Positions 38,919 through 48,101 are shown, counted from the stretch's first letter. The stretch is DNA of 64,000 nucleotides from Aliiruegeria sabulilitoris (GCF_001558155.1 NZ_LOAS01000010.1:124001-188000), one strand, 5' to 3'. The notes: generated by a model not told the origin, from the sequence alone. A program made the numbers and translations.

Positions 38919-40235
38919 TTACCGCTCCACCAATTTGACGCGATCGTTGTACCAGTTCATCACCGCCGAGATGCTCAGAGAGATGGTGAGGTAGACAAGC
39001 ATCAGCAACAGAACGCATTCCAATTCGCGGCCGGTCTGGTTCATGGTGATGCCACCGAGCGTGCCGGTGATGTCCATGTAGCCCACCGCGATCGCCAGGG
39101 ACGAGTTCTTGGTGAGGTTGAGATAGTTGGAAATCAGCGGCGGAATGATGACCCGCAGCGCCTGCGGCAGGATCACGAGGGACATGATCCGGTTTGATCG
39201 GAGCCCGAGCGCCGCTGCGGCTTCGGTCTGGCCACTGGAAATGGCCAGGATACCGGCGCGCACGATCTCGGCAATGAAGGCCGCCGTGTAGAGCGAGAGC
39301 GCAAGCCAGAGCGCGATGAGCGAGTTGCGCAGATACGTGCCGCCCTGGAAGTTGAAGCCCTTGAGTTCGGGATAGCCGAGATGGAAGCCGAGTACCGCCA
39401 GAACGGCGATGGTTGGCACCAGAACGACGCCGAGGCGCAAATACCACGTGGTTGGCCGTTCGCCAGTATCGTTCTGGATACGGTCGGCCCGCTTGCGGAT
39501 CAGACCGGAGACAAACAGGCTGCCCCCCAGGACGACCACAATCAGAAGCAGGTCGAGGCTGATCTGGAACACGCCGCAAGCGTCGCTCACAGCGCCGTCT
39601 TCGCCGGGCTGGCAGGCCGCGCTCTCACGATCGGGCAGGACCGCCAGATCGCCAAGGCCATTGCTGAACAGCGCTTCGGGAATGTAGACGCCGCGATTGG
39701 TGAAAGCCACGCTATCGAAGAGCACCATCGAGGCATCGGGGCTTTCTCCCCTGAAGTCGCGCGGGGCCGGAAGGGTCTCGATCATGATCGCCATGGTGAA
39801 GACGATCCAGAGCAGAACCGGCACGTTGCGGAACATCTCGACATAGACCGTCATCAGGCGGGCAATGAGCCAGTTGTTCGAAAGCCTGAGGACACCGACA
39901 AAAACCCCGATGATCGTCGCCGTGACACACCCCAAGAAGGCCACCAGCAGCGTGTTCAGCAGGCCGATAAAGGCCGCGCGCCAATGGGTGGACTGGGAAT
40001 TGTAGTCCAGCAATCGCTGGTTGATGTCATATCCGGCGGGGTCGCTGAGAAAGCCGAAGGCAACGTTCTTGCCCTGTTCGGCCAGGTTATACAGCGTGTT
40101 GTTGATCAGCCAGGCGGCGAAGATCATGAACCCGATGAGCGCAACGACCTGAATGGTGAGCGAGCGATACCGGGTGTCGTAGATCAGCATGCCGAGCCTG
40201 AACGACTCCTTCGGCGGGTCGGTCAGTGAGGTCAT
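38919..40235 (-). CDS. bztB: Amino acid ABC transporter permease BztB
   Basis: Partner permease (438 aa) of BztC with the same enlarged layout. Early membrane segments flank a long periplasmic loop that includes NQRLLDYNSQSTHWRAAFIG; the VEMFRNVPVLLWIVFTMAI stretch lies mid-protein. After an inserted region of about 100 residues, the EAA motif reads GQTEAAAALGLRSNRIMSLV with VILPQALRVIIPPL. It follows bztA after a 132-base spacer containing a long hairpin. Confidence 0.94.
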   Translation of the reverse strand: MTSLTDPPKESFRLGMLIYDTRYRSLTIQVVALIGFMIFAAWLINNTLYNLAEQGKNVAFGFLSDPAGYDINQRLLDYNSQSTHWRAAFIGLLNTLLVAFLGCVTATIIGVFVGVLRLSNNWLIARLMTVYVEMFRNVPVLLWIVFTMAIMIETLPAPRDFRGESPDASMVLFDSVAFTNRGVYIPEALFSNGLGDLAVLPDRESAACQPGEDGAVSDACGVFQISLDLLLIVVVLGGSLFVSGLIRKRADRIQNDTGERPTTWYLRLGVVLVPTIAVLAVLGFHLGYPELKGFNFQGGTYLRNSLIALWLALSLYTAAFIAEIVRAGILAISSGQTEAAAALGLRSNRIMSLVILPQALRVIIPPLISNYLNLTKNSSLAIAVGYMDITGTLGGITMNQTGRELECVLLLMLVYLTISLSISAVMNWYNDRVKLVER

Positions 40236-40325
40236 GTGTATCCCTGCGGCTTTTCCGGGCTTCCTGTTTGCGGGTCTTGCGCCCGCTCTCCTTGGCCCGG
40301 GTTTTCTCGTTGGTGGAGAGGTGTT

Positions 40326-40359
40326 GGCAAGGGCGCGAGCCGAAGCCCGCGCCCTTGCC
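40326..40359 (-). other. Strong intercistronic hairpin after bztA
   Basis: On the minus strand a 12-bp perfect stem (GGCAAGGGCGCG and complement) extends inward by three further pairs to a UUCG tetraloop. It lies 9 bases beyond the bztA stop. No U tract follows, so it more likely protects bztA mRNA from 3' decay or attenuates the permease genes than terminates fully. Confidence 0.75.
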
Positions 40360-40367
40360 GAAAGATA

Positions 40368-41387
40368 TTACCGGAACGGCGGGGCGTAGAGAAGGCCACC
40401 GGACGTCCACTGGGCGTTCAGGCCACGGGCCAGACCGATCGGCGTGGTCTCACCGATGTTCTTCTCGAAAATCTCACCGTAGTTGCCAGCAACCGAGATC
40501 GCCTTGACAGCCCAGTCGGCCGGCAGACCCAGCATCTCGCCCAGCGTGCCTTCCGTGCCGAGCAGACGGTTGATTTCCGGGTTGTTGCCGGGCGCGGCGG
40601 CCAGTTCGGCAACATTGGCCGAGGTCACGCCAAGCTCTTCGGCGGCGATCAGCGCGTTCAGGGTCCAGCGGACAACATCTGCCCATTCGTTGTCGCCGTG
40701 ACGCACGAGCGGGCCGAGCGGCTCCTTGGAGATGATCTCGGGAAGAATCACATGTTCCGCGGCATCTTCGAAAGTCGCACGGGTCGCGGCGAGACCAGAG
40801 GCGTCCGTCGTGTAGGAGTCACAAGCGCCAGCCAGGTATTGTTGCTGGCCTTCGGCGTTGGTTTCGATCGGAACCGGCTCGTAGCTCATGTTGTTGATGC
40901 GGAAGAAGTCCGCAAGGTTCAGCTCGGTGGTGGTGCCGGTCTGGATGCAGATGGTGGCGCCATCGAGTTCCTTGGCCGAGGAAACGCCCAGGTCCTTGCG
41001 GACGAGGAAGCCCTGGCCATCATAGTAGTTCACGCCGACGAAATCGAACTTGAGGTCGACATCGCGCGAGAAGGTCCAGGTGGTGTTCCGGGCCAGCATG
41101 TCGATTTCGCCCGAAGCAAGCGCGGTGAAGCGAGTCTTGCCGGTGGTCGGAACGAATTCAACGGCGGTCGGATCGTCAAGGACGGCGGCGGCGACGGCGC
41201 GGCAGACGGCGACGTCAAACCCCTGCCATTCGCCGTTGGCGTCGGGTGCGGCGAAACCTGGAACGCCGGTGGCGACCCCACAGTTCAGCTTTCCACGGGT
41301 TTTGACTTCGTCAACCAGACCGGCGGCGGCCACGCTTGCGGACATGCCAGCGAGCGCTACAACCCCAACGAATACGGTCTTGTTCAT
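40368..41387 (-). CDS. bztA: Glutamate/glutamine/aspartate/asparagine-binding protein
   Basis: Periplasmic receptor (339 aa) of the bzt importer. Signal peptide at about 1-22 (VGVVALAGMSASVAAAG). Family-3 extracellular binding-protein text includes LNCGVATGVPGFAAPDANGE, GFDVAVCRAVAAAVL and RFTALASGEIDMLARNTTWT, the last being characteristic of AapJ/BztA. First gene of the operon, followed by a hairpin that probably favours its expression. The 237-bp upstream region to the ATP12 gene should contain the promoter; no convincing hexamers were picked out. Confidence 0.95.
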   Translation of the reverse strand: MNKTVFVGVVALAGMSASVAAAGLVDEVKTRGKLNCGVATGVPGFAAPDANGEWQGFDVAVCRAVAAAVLDDPTAVEFVPTTGKTRFTALASGEIDMLARNTTWTFSRDVDLKFDFVGVNYYDGQGFLVRKDLGVSSAKELDGATICIQTGTTTELNLADFFRINNMSYEPVPIETNAEGQQQYLAGACDSYTTDASGLAATRATFEDAAEHVILPEIISKEPLGPLVRHGDNEWADVVRWTLNALIAAEELGVTSANVAELAAAPGNNPEINRLLGTEGTLGEMLGLPADWAVKAISVAGNYGEIFEKNIGETTPIGLARGLNAQWTSGGLLYAPPFR

Positions 41388-41624
41388 GTGTACCTCTTCC
41401 TGATGGTCCCCGTCCGTGAGTGGGCGGGTGGGTTTTTATGGGCCATTGGCCCGTTTGAACAACACGCGAGAGGAGGCACCCTCTCACAGCGCATCAACTT
41501 TGGGCAAATTCCCAAGAAAACGTCAAGTGCTCTCCCGACACCACCGAACACCCCTATAGGATCGAGAGGCCACCTTCCCGGTGCGCACAATCTTTAGGCA
41601 GCGCATTCAGTGACTTGATACAAT

Positions 41625-42341
41625 TCAGGCAGAGGGACGAGATAAGCAAAAGAATCTCTGAGCGTGCAGAAATTCTTCCCGTTTATAAGCTGACGTCGCG
41701 GCAGCTTCTTCGTCAACACCCCACTGACTCTGCTGGAAACTCTCGTCCACGCGGGAACGCTGCCACAAATCCTCGGCCGGGAAACGCTCCTGGATCGCGG
41801 CGAACCCGATCACGAGCGAGCCTGAAATCGAGACCAGGTCGTGCAGCGCAGCCAAGGCAAAGGCATCGAGTTCGGAGACCTTGCCCCGGAGCGTTTCGAG
41901 GCTCTGCTCCGGCTGGGCGATCGGAACGACACCGACACAAACGCCCAGCGGTGCGTTCAACTCGTCGCGTGCGAATTCAAGAAGCGCGTCCCAGGCCTCC
42001 GCCTGCGCCTGGCACAGGATTTCGGGCCCTTCGGCGCGGTAGCAGCACAGATCCGTTTCGCCATAGGCCGCGATCAGCGCCGCCACCTCGTCGAACTGCG
42101 TGCCGACCTTGTCGATGGCGGCATTGGCCGAGCGGGTGAGCGGCATGGATAAGGGATCAATCGCCTCCTGCTGCGCGTCCCACTCGGCGGCGATGGCCTC
42201 GGCGAGCGCGCGGCTGGGCACCCGAAGCGACGCCTTGGCCGGCGTCTTGACCGGCCGACCGTCGAGCAGGATCTGCCAGCCGCCATCGACCGGCTCGGCC
42301 GTGGCCGTTTTCCAGAAACGCTTGAGCTTCCACTCGGACAT
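41625..42341 (-). CDS. ATP12 family F1-ATPase assembly chaperone
   Basis: Protein of 238 aa matching the ATP12 family, which in mitochondria chaperones the F1 alpha subunit and is retained in alphaproteobacteria. Recognisable pieces are RFWKTATAEPVDGGWQILLD, GRPVKTPAKASLRVPS, AEWDAQQEAIDPLSMPLTR and the CYRAEGPEILCQAQAEAWD segment. It abuts the HAD gene (stop codon directly followed by ATG) as the last gene of the crcB-rluC/D-HAD-ATP12 operon. Confidence 0.92.
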   Translation of the reverse strand: MSEWKLKRFWKTATAEPVDGGWQILLDGRPVKTPAKASLRVPSRALAEAIAAEWDAQQEAIDPLSMPLTRSANAAIDKVGTQFDEVAALIAAYGETDLCCYRAEGPEILCQAQAEAWDALLEFARDELNAPLGVCVGVVPIAQPEQSLETLRGKVSELDAFALAALHDLVSISGSLVIGFAAIQERFPAEDLWQRSRVDESFQQSQWGVDEEAAATSAYKREEFLHAQRFFCLSRPSA

Positions 42342-43031
42342 TCACCCCTCCCAGATCTTGTGCAATGCGGGCGTCAGCGCCGCATAGGACGCAACCACCT
42401 CGTCTGCCCCGGCGGCGACGAGCGACTCGGTCGGGTGGTAGCCCCAACTGACGCCGACGGTTCCGAACCCGGCGGAACGCCCCATCTCGATATCGAATGT
42501 CGTGTCGCCGATCATGACGGCGTGCCGCGCCTCCACACCGGTTTCGCTCATCGCCGTCAGCAGCATCGAGGGGTGCGGTTTCGAGGGATGGTGATCGGCC
42601 ACCTGTTCGGTGACGAAAGCGCCGGTCAGCCCATGCGCCTTCAGCAGATGGTCCAGCCCACGGCGGGACTTTCCCGTGGCGATTCCGACCAGCAGATCGT
42701 CGCGGCCCAGCAGGTGATCGAGCGTCTCCCGTGCGCCGGGAAAGAGCGGCGCGGTTTCGAGAGGGTTCCCGGACATACGGATATCCGCGAAGCTGTCCTT
42801 GTAGGCCGCGACCAGCGCGTCATGCCCGTCCGCGTCGAGCCCGGGCGCCAGTTTCGGCATCATGACCGCCAGCGAGAGGCCGACCATCGAGAGCACCTGC
42901 GCACGCGGCGGACAGGCATGGCCCACGTTCTCGAAGGCCAGAGTCATCGCGGCCATGATATGGGCCTGGGAATCGATCAGCGTGCCATCGACGTCAAAGA
43001 CGACGAGGCGCAGCAGTTCGGAATCGCTCAT
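42342..43031 (-). CDS. HAD-superfamily hydrolase, phosphoglycolate-phosphatase-like
   Basis: Haloacid-dehalogenase-type phosphatase (229 aa). Motif I is VFDVDGTLIDSQ near residue 9, motif II is IATGKSRRGL, and motif III/IV is KPHPSMLL with MIGDTTFDIEMGRSAG. The helical cap between residues 15 and 85 resembles Gph-type enzymes. Its start overlaps the pseudouridine synthase stop (ATGA). Substrate unknown; phosphoglycolate or a pyrophosphate are common for this subgroup. Confidence 0.9.
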   Translation of the reverse strand: MSDSELLRLVVFDVDGTLIDSQAHIMAAMTLAFENVGHACPPRAQVLSMVGLSLAVMMPKLAPGLDADGHDALVAAYKDSFADIRMSGNPLETAPLFPGARETLDHLLGRDDLLVGIATGKSRRGLDHLLKAHGLTGAFVTEQVADHHPSKPHPSMLLTAMSETGVEARHAVMIGDTTFDIEMGRSAGFGTVGVSWGYHPTESLVAAGADEVVASYAALTPALHKIWEG

Positions 43032-44068
43032 TCCAGCTCCTCGAACGGGTCGGCGGGCACGTCTTCCGTGCGCCAGTCCAGCAACTTCCAGGTCCGTGCC
43101 ATGTGCTCGGGCAAGGCGGCGGTCAGCTCAAGACGGTTCCCGGTAACCGGATGGGTCAGGCTCAACGAGCGCGCATGCAAGTGAAGCTTGCGCGACACCT
43201 CACCGCCAAGGCCCGCACCCCAGCCATCGCCGAGGTTTTCCTGACTGGAACCGCCATATTTTCCGTCACCGACAACGGGATGACCCATCTCGGCCATATG
43301 CGCGCGGAGCTGGTGCGTCCGCCCCGTTACCGGCACCAGCGCCACCCAGCTGACCCGTCCGCCAAGGGCGGAGAGCACCGCGTAATCGGTGGTGGCACGC
43401 TTGGCACCGGGGGTGCTGTCCACCTCGCGCGGGTGGATGCAATGCATCTTCTCGCCCTCGCCGCCCGCGCCATGGCCACCGGCCTTCACGAGACCGAAGC
43501 GGATCGTGCCCATCTGCGGCGTCGGCACACCGGCCACCGCGGCCCAGTAGATCTTGCGCGTCTCCCGCGCGCGAAACGCTTCCGTCAGCGCCCCCGCCAC
43601 GGCCCGCGTGCGCGCCAGGATCAGGACGCCGGAAGTGTCCTTGTCCAGCCGGTGCACAAGGCGCGGCTTCTCGTCCAGGCCAAAGCGAAGCGCCTCGGCC
43701 AGCCCGTCGACATGCCGCGTCTGCTTGCTGCCGCCCTGCGTGGGCAGCCCGGCGGGCTTGTTGATCGCAATGATATGGTCGTCGCGATAGATCACCGTCG
43801 CGCGGATCATCTTCGCATCGGCCTCCGAGACGGCGGGGACTTCCGGCCGCGGCGCGTCCTCGTCCGGCAGCGGCGGCACGCGCACAAGCTGCCCGGCCTC
43901 GACACGGCTCGACGTTTTCACCCGTCCACCATCGACCCGCAACTCGCCCTTGCGGCACATCTTCTCTATGCGGCCCTGGCCGATATGCGGGAAATGGCGG
44001 CGGAACCAGCGGTCGAGCCTTTGGCCGGCTTCGTCCACGCTCACTTCGATCTGCTGAACCCGGCTCAT
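43028..44068 (-). CDS. RluC/RluD family ribosomal RNA pseudouridine synthase
   Basis: Pseudouridine synthase (346 aa). N-terminal S4 RNA-binding domain (RLDRWFRRHFPHIGQGRIEK, about 18-65), then the catalytic domain with INKPAGLPTQGG and VHRLDKDTSGVLILA, in which Asp142 is the nucleophile; GRTHQLRAHM lies near residue 270. The start ATG overlaps the crcB stop. RluC-type specificity (23S positions 955/2504/2580) is likely from general similarity, but RluD cannot be excluded. Confidence 0.9.
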   Translation of the reverse strand: MSRVQQIEVSVDEAGQRLDRWFRRHFPHIGQGRIEKMCRKGELRVDGGRVKTSSRVEAGQLVRVPPLPDEDAPRPEVPAVSEADAKMIRATVIYRDDHIIAINKPAGLPTQGGSKQTRHVDGLAEALRFGLDEKPRLVHRLDKDTSGVLILARTRAVAGALTEAFRARETRKIYWAAVAGVPTPQMGTIRFGLVKAGGHGAGGEGEKMHCIHPREVDSTPGAKRATTDYAVLSALGGRVSWVALVPVTGRTHQLRAHMAEMGHPVVGDGKYGGSSQENLGDGWGAGLGGEVSRKLHLHARSLSLTHPVTGNRLELTAALPEHMARTWKLLDWRTEDVPADPFEELE

Positions 44069-44448
44069 GGCAACGGTACCGCGCCACGGGCCACGGCAAG
44101 CCCCACGACCAGCGCAGCAAGCGAGATCAGGACGGATGCCGTGATATAGACGAGCGCAATCTCGGTGCGCCCCTCCTCCATCAGGAAGATCGTATCCAGC
44201 GAAAAGGCCGAAAAGGTGGTGAAACCGCCAAGAACGCCGGTCATGAGAAAAGGTGTCAGGTGATTGCCCCCCTTGCGCTCCAGCACCACCACCAGCGCCC
44301 CCATCAGGAAGGAACCGACGATATTCACCGTCAGCGTCCCCCATGGGAAGCCGATGCCAATAACCGCCTTCATGGCAACATTGGTCAGATAGCGGAAGCT
44401 GGCGCCGATGGCCCCGCCAAGGGCAACTTGTAGAACTGTCAGGATCAT
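44065..44448 (-). CDS. crcB: Fluoride exporter CrcB/Fluc
   Basis: Small four-helix fluoride channel (127 aa), single-gene homodimer form. GGAIGASFRYL near residue 11, WGTLTVNIVGSFLMG near 36 with the pore Asn, and TPFLMTGVLGGFTTFSAFSLD near 64-84 with the Phe-box are all present. First gene of the crcB-rluC/D-HAD-ATP12 operon. No fluoride riboswitch was recognised in the short upstream gap to the cytochrome b gene. Confidence 0.95.
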   Translation of the reverse strand: MILTVLQVALGGAIGASFRYLTNVAMKAVIGIGFPWGTLTVNIVGSFLMGALVVVLERKGGNHLTPFLMTGVLGGFTTFSAFSLDTIFLMEEGRTEIALVYITASVLISLAALVVGLAVARGAVPLP

Positions 44449-44496
44449 GGTGCCGGTCTTATGCGGCCGGGGCCGCTTGTCAAGCCGTTGCGCCGC

Positions 44497-45135
44497 TCAC
44501 GCCGCGTCTTCGGGTACGGCTTCGATAATACGGTCGGCCGGCACATCGCCCTTCACCACCTTCTTGCCGTGGATCATGGAAGGAACGAGGTTTTCGCCTT
44601 TCCAGACCTTGTAGAAGAGGATTGCCCCAAGATGCAGCAGCACCAGGATCAGGATGATCGGGGCGAGCGTGTGGTGGATCTCGGTTCCCAGTTTCACCAT
44701 TCCCGGGAAGTCGTCGGCCAGCGGTCCGGCATTGATGTAATCTTCCGGGTCAGCGAAGAGCCCGGAGACGACCTGCAACGCTAGCACAGCGAGCAGCAGG
44801 TAAACCGACAGGGCGCCCACCGGGTTATGCCCCGGCCAATGGCTCGGCTTGCGTTTCGGCATGCCCGCGATGTAGCGCGCATAGGTGCCCGGCCCGTACA
44901 GGAAATGCACGAAGCGGGCCGGCCAGGGTCCGACCAGTCCCCAGATCACGCGAAAGACCAAAAGGCCGATCACGGTATAGCCCAGCCAGAAATGCAGGGT
45001 CAGATATCCGGTCGGATTGATCTGCCCCCACAACCAGGTAACGATCACACAGATCGCCAGAGCCCAGTGGAAAATCCGCACAAGCGGATCCCACAAGCGA
45101 ATGCGGTGAAGCGGCTCAGGCGACCTGTCCGTCAT
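44497..45135 (-). CDS. Cytochrome b561-type membrane protein
   Basis: Di-heme b-type cytochrome (212 aa) of the cytochrome b561/Ni-Fe-hydrogenase-b family. Four membrane helices carry candidate heme ligands: VRIFHWALA (His near 23), LHFWLGYTVIG (His near 48), and LGTEIHHTLAPIILILVLLHLGAI (paired His near 150 and 164). It starts 5 bases after the stop of a c'-type cytochrome gene, so the two probably form an electron-transfer pair between quinol and periplasm. The partner enzyme is unknown. Confidence 0.9.
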   Translation of the reverse strand: MTDRSPEPLHRIRLWDPLVRIFHWALAICVIVTWLWGQINPTGYLTLHFWLGYTVIGLLVFRVIWGLVGPWPARFVHFLYGPGTYARYIAGMPKRKPSHWPGHNPVGALSVYLLLAVLALQVVSGLFADPEDYINAGPLADDFPGMVKLGTEIHHTLAPIILILVLLHLGAILFYKVWKGENLVPSMIHGKKVVKGDVPADRIIEAVPEDAA

Positions 45136-45140
45136 TCCCG

Positions 45141-45602
45141 TCAGTCCTTCTTGAGCTGATAGGCCTTATGGCAGGCTTGGCAGTTCTTGCCGATTCCGCC
45201 GAGCGCCTGGGCCATCTCGCCTTTGCCGGTGCCCGCGACTTCCTGCATCGTGGCCACGGCGGCTGCAAGTTCGCCGCCGATCGCGCCGGCCTTGTCGAAC
45301 TCGTTCCACAGGTCGGCCTTGGCATAGGCGACGCCCGGCATGTCATCGGCAGAGGTGCCGGGCAGCCAGAAACCGGACTGATCCACCTTGATCAGTTCCG
45401 CAAGCGTGTCGGCGGCGGCCTGGGCGGCAGCGGCATCGTATTCGACTTCGCCCTTGGCCATTGCGGCAAAGGTGCCCATTTGCTTGCCGTAGGATTTCAT
45501 GTGTTCCTGACGGGCCTTAACCGCGTCTGTCGCGGCGTCAGCGGCCGCGATGCTTGGAATGGAAAGGGCAATGGCGGTAGCGATGAGAATGATCTTGCGC
45601 AT
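45141..45602 (-). CDS. Cytochrome c', class II (c556-like)
   Basis: Periplasmic heme protein (153 aa). Signal peptide at about 1-21 (IILIATAIALSIPSIAAAD). The single heme site CQACHKAY is at the C-terminus, the hallmark of four-helix-bundle class II cytochromes. The amphipathic helices RQEHMKSYGKQMGTFAAM, AAAAQAAADTLAELI and MQEVAGTGKGEMAQAL match the bundle. It precedes the b561-type gene by 5 bases. Possible roles are electron transfer to the b-type partner or gas binding. Confidence 0.92.
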   Translation of the reverse strand: MRKIILIATAIALSIPSIAAADAATDAVKARQEHMKSYGKQMGTFAAMAKGEVEYDAAAAQAAADTLAELIKVDQSGFWLPGTSADDMPGVAYAKADLWNEFDKAGAIGGELAAAVATMQEVAGTGKGEMAQALGGIGKNCQACHKAYQLKKD

Positions 45603-45970
45603 GGCTGGTCTCCTAATTGGCCAGAGTATGTCGACCTTCTATTTACGATGAAGGCGGCGGTTCCCGTCTGCGATTTCTGCACAATTCCTGTGAATAGAAA
45701 AGGCACATTCATACGAACCCATTCACAAATGAACCAGGAGCACGCAGGACGCGCTCCGCCCCCACCCAATATATTGAAAATTATACGTTACATTTCCTCC
45801 CAGACGGGATGTGACGCCGTCAAATCACCGCACCCAATCCAAAGACCATAATTGACCCATGCAAGACTCATCTTTTTCTGGACTGGATGCGACAATGATG
45901 GCGTGGGATTCGGCTTTCTTGCACAGCCAGCCGATTTCCAATGCCTCTCACAGGGTCTACCTTGATCCCG
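45603..45970. other. 368-bp divergent intergenic region
   Basis: Located between the divergent cytochrome c' and rarA starts. It includes an AT-rich patch (around 45768-45795) in an otherwise GC-rich sequence that may hold promoters, but no hexamer pair, RNA gene or ORF could be supported. Confidence 0.3.
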
Positions 45971-47287
45971 ATGGCTGACCTGTTCGATACCCCCGATTCA
46001 AATACCGGCTCAAAGGGGACACCGCGCCCCTTGGCGGATCGTCTGCGGCCGGCCGCTTTGTCCGAAGTGATCGGACAGGACCACCTGCTCGGCCCGGACG
46101 GCCCGCTGGGAACCATGCTCTCCGCCGGCAGCCTGTCCTCGCTCGTCCTCTGGGGCCCGCCGGGGGTCGGCAAGACGACGATTGCCCGCCTGCTAGCCGA
46201 TGAAACCGACCTGCATTTCATTCAGATCAGCGCGATTTTCACTGGTGTGCCCGAGCTTCGAAAGGTGTTCGAAGCCGCCCGGATGCGGCGCCAGTCCGGC
46301 AAGGGCACGCTGCTGTTCGTCGACGAGATCCACCGGTTCAACAAGGCGCAACAGGACGGCTTCCTGCCGCACATGGAGGACGGAACCATCGTCCTCGTCG
46401 GCGCGACGACCGAGAACCCCTCCTTCGAGCTGAACGCCGCGCTTCTGAGCCGGAGTCAGGTGCTGGTGCTCAATCGCCTCGACGAGGAGGCGCTTGTGGC
46501 CATGCTCACCCGCGCGGAAGCCGAACTGGAGCGGAAGCTGCCCTTGACCGCACCCGCCCGCGAAGCGCTGGTGACGATGGCCGATGGCGATGGCCGTGCC
46601 CTGCTGAACCTCGTGGAACAGGTCGCCGCGTGGCCGGCCCAGACGCCTCTGGACACAGACCAGCTCACCGCGCGGTTGACCCGGCGTGCCGCACAGTACG
46701 ACAAGTCGGGCGATGCGCATTACAACCTGATCTCGGCGCTGCACAAATCCGTACGCGGTTCGGACCCGGATGCCGCCCTCTACTGGCTGGCGCGGATGCT
46801 CAAGGGCGGCGAAGACCCGCGCTACCTTGCGCGGCGCATCACGCGCATGGCGGTGGAGGATATCGGACTGGCCGACCCACAGGCGCAGGGGATCTGCCTG
46901 CAGGCCTGGCAAACCTATGAGCGCATCGGCAGCCCGGAAGGCGAGTTGGCCCTGGCCCAGGCGGTGGTCTACCTCGCGCTCGCGCCCAAATCCAATGCCG
47001 GCTACGCCGCTTACAAGACCGCCATGGCCGCCGCCGCCCGCACCGGTTCGGAGCCGCCGCCCAAACATATCCTCAACGCACCGACCAACCTGATGAAGGA
47101 ACAGGGCTACGGTGACGGTTATCTCTATGATCACGACGCCGAGGACGGCTTCTCGGGGCAGAACTATTTCCCGGACGGCATGAAACGCGGGATCTATTAC
47201 CTGCCCGTCGAACGAGGCTTTGAACGGGAATTGAAGAAACGCCTGGATTTCTTCGTCCACCTGCGCGCGAAACGGAAAGCCGATTAG
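45971..47287 (+). CDS. rarA: Replication-associated recombination protein RarA (MgsA)
   Basis: AAA+ ATPase (438 aa) acting at stalled replication forks. Walker A GPPGVGKTT at 62-70, Walker B LLFVDEIHRF with Asp118-Glu119, sensor 1 VGATTENPSFELNAALLSR, and the C-terminal tetramerisation part with SALHKSVRGSDPDAALYWLARML and PKSNAGYAAY. The start MADLFD at 45971 is the usual N-terminus; an in-frame ATG 30 bases upstream is possible, and neither has a strong ribosome-binding site. Confidence 0.94.
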   Translation: MADLFDTPDSNTGSKGTPRPLADRLRPAALSEVIGQDHLLGPDGPLGTMLSAGSLSSLVLWGPPGVGKTTIARLLADETDLHFIQISAIFTGVPELRKVFEAARMRRQSGKGTLLFVDEIHRFNKAQQDGFLPHMEDGTIVLVGATTENPSFELNAALLSRSQVLVLNRLDEEALVAMLTRAEAELERKLPLTAPAREALVTMADGDGRALLNLVEQVAAWPAQTPLDTDQLTARLTRRAAQYDKSGDAHYNLISALHKSVRGSDPDAALYWLARMLKGGEDPRYLARRITRMAVEDIGLADPQAQGICLQAWQTYERIGSPEGELALAQAVVYLALAPKSNAGYAAYKTAMAAAARTGSEPPPKHILNAPTNLMKEQGYGDGYLYDHDAEDGFSGQNYFPDGMKRGIYYLPVERGFERELKKRLDFFVHLRAKRKAD

Positions 47288-47392
47288 AGGGCATGGCGCT
47301 CGGTCGTCGCTATTCCCTTACCGGGTGACGAGTGGCAGCAATTGCAGAGAAATGGCGGTTAAAGCGGCGCGGGCAATTGCGCGCGTCACACC

Positions 47393-48004
47393 CTAGAGCA
47401 GGCGTGCATCCTTCGCCCGCTGGATCGCTTCCGCCGTCGTGCGCGCCATCAGCCGTTGACGCGCCGACGTCAGACGCGCCTTGAGCGCGCTTTCGGAGAT
47501 GCCGAGCTTGGCGGCGGCGGCGGCATGCCGGTCCCCGTCCGCGACGAGGCGTAAAGCCTCCACCTGGGCCCGGGTCAGGTTCTCTGGTGGGTCCGTCATA
47601 TCATGCATGCGGGCGAAGATCCGGGCCGCGCGATCGCGCTCTGCATCGGTGAACTCCCGATCACCGCGTGCCAGACCGGCGATGGACCGCGACGAAATCG
47701 GCCCATAGGCAAGCTGAACGCCGAATTTCAACCCGTATTGGGCCGCTTCGCGCATAATGCCAAAAGTGTCCGGAACTTCGATTTCGCTCCAGCGAGCCGC
47801 CCCTTCGGTAGAAAACCCCCAGGCCGTCATTGGATCGCGCATTGCATAAGCCTGGGCCGTATAGCGGTCTACCCAGGCTTTGTCATAGGTGTGGAACGTC
47901 ATGAGCGGCGCGGCAAAACGGATATGCAGGGCAACGAAATACCCGGCAGGCGCCAATTCGCCCAATAACCGCAGTTCGCGTTCGATATTCGCGCGTTCTT
48001 CCAT
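47393..48004 (-). CDS. LuxR-type regulator with autoinducer-binding domain (solo)
   Basis: Quorum-sensing-type regulator (203 aa). The N-terminal domain keeps the acyl-homoserine-lactone pocket residues in order: Trp and Tyr in WVDRYTAQAYAM, Asp-Pro in RDPMTAW with the following Trp, and the downstream Gly in FGVQLAYGP. The C-terminal HTH is LTRAQVEALRLVADGDRHAAAAAKLGISESALKARLTSAR in sense (key pieces LTRAQVEAL and ISESALKAR). ATG 48004 is preferred over a TTG 18 bases upstream. No luxI synthase gene is within the window. Confidence 0.88.
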   Translation of the reverse strand: MEERANIERELRLLGELAPAGYFVALHIRFAAPLMTFHTYDKAWVDRYTAQAYAMRDPMTAWGFSTEGAARWSEIEVPDTFGIMREAAQYGLKFGVQLAYGPISSRSIAGLARGDREFTDAERDRAARIFARMHDMTDPPENLTRAQVEALRLVADGDRHAAAAAKLGISESALKARLTSARQRLMARTTAEAIQRAKDARLL

Positions 48005-48101
48005 GATGCGAGTTGTGCGCAACCTGCACGGGAATGGTCAATATCAAATTAGCGCGGAATGAACACAATTGCGCGCGGAGTGCCCACTTGCTCCAAAATG
48101 C

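Noticed and set aside
36828-41387. Possible T-box or amino-acid riboswitch controlling bztABCD
   Set aside because: No leader with the required conserved bulges was found between bztA and the ATP12 gene; only the intercistronic hairpin is evident.
40236-41597. Plus-strand open frame of about 450 codons opposite bztA
   Set aside because: Antisense shadow; bztA on the other strand has a signal peptide and full family similarity.
44449-44496. Fluoride riboswitch upstream of crcB
   Set aside because: The gap is only 48 bases and contains no recognisable crcB-motif core; no riboswitch is supported.
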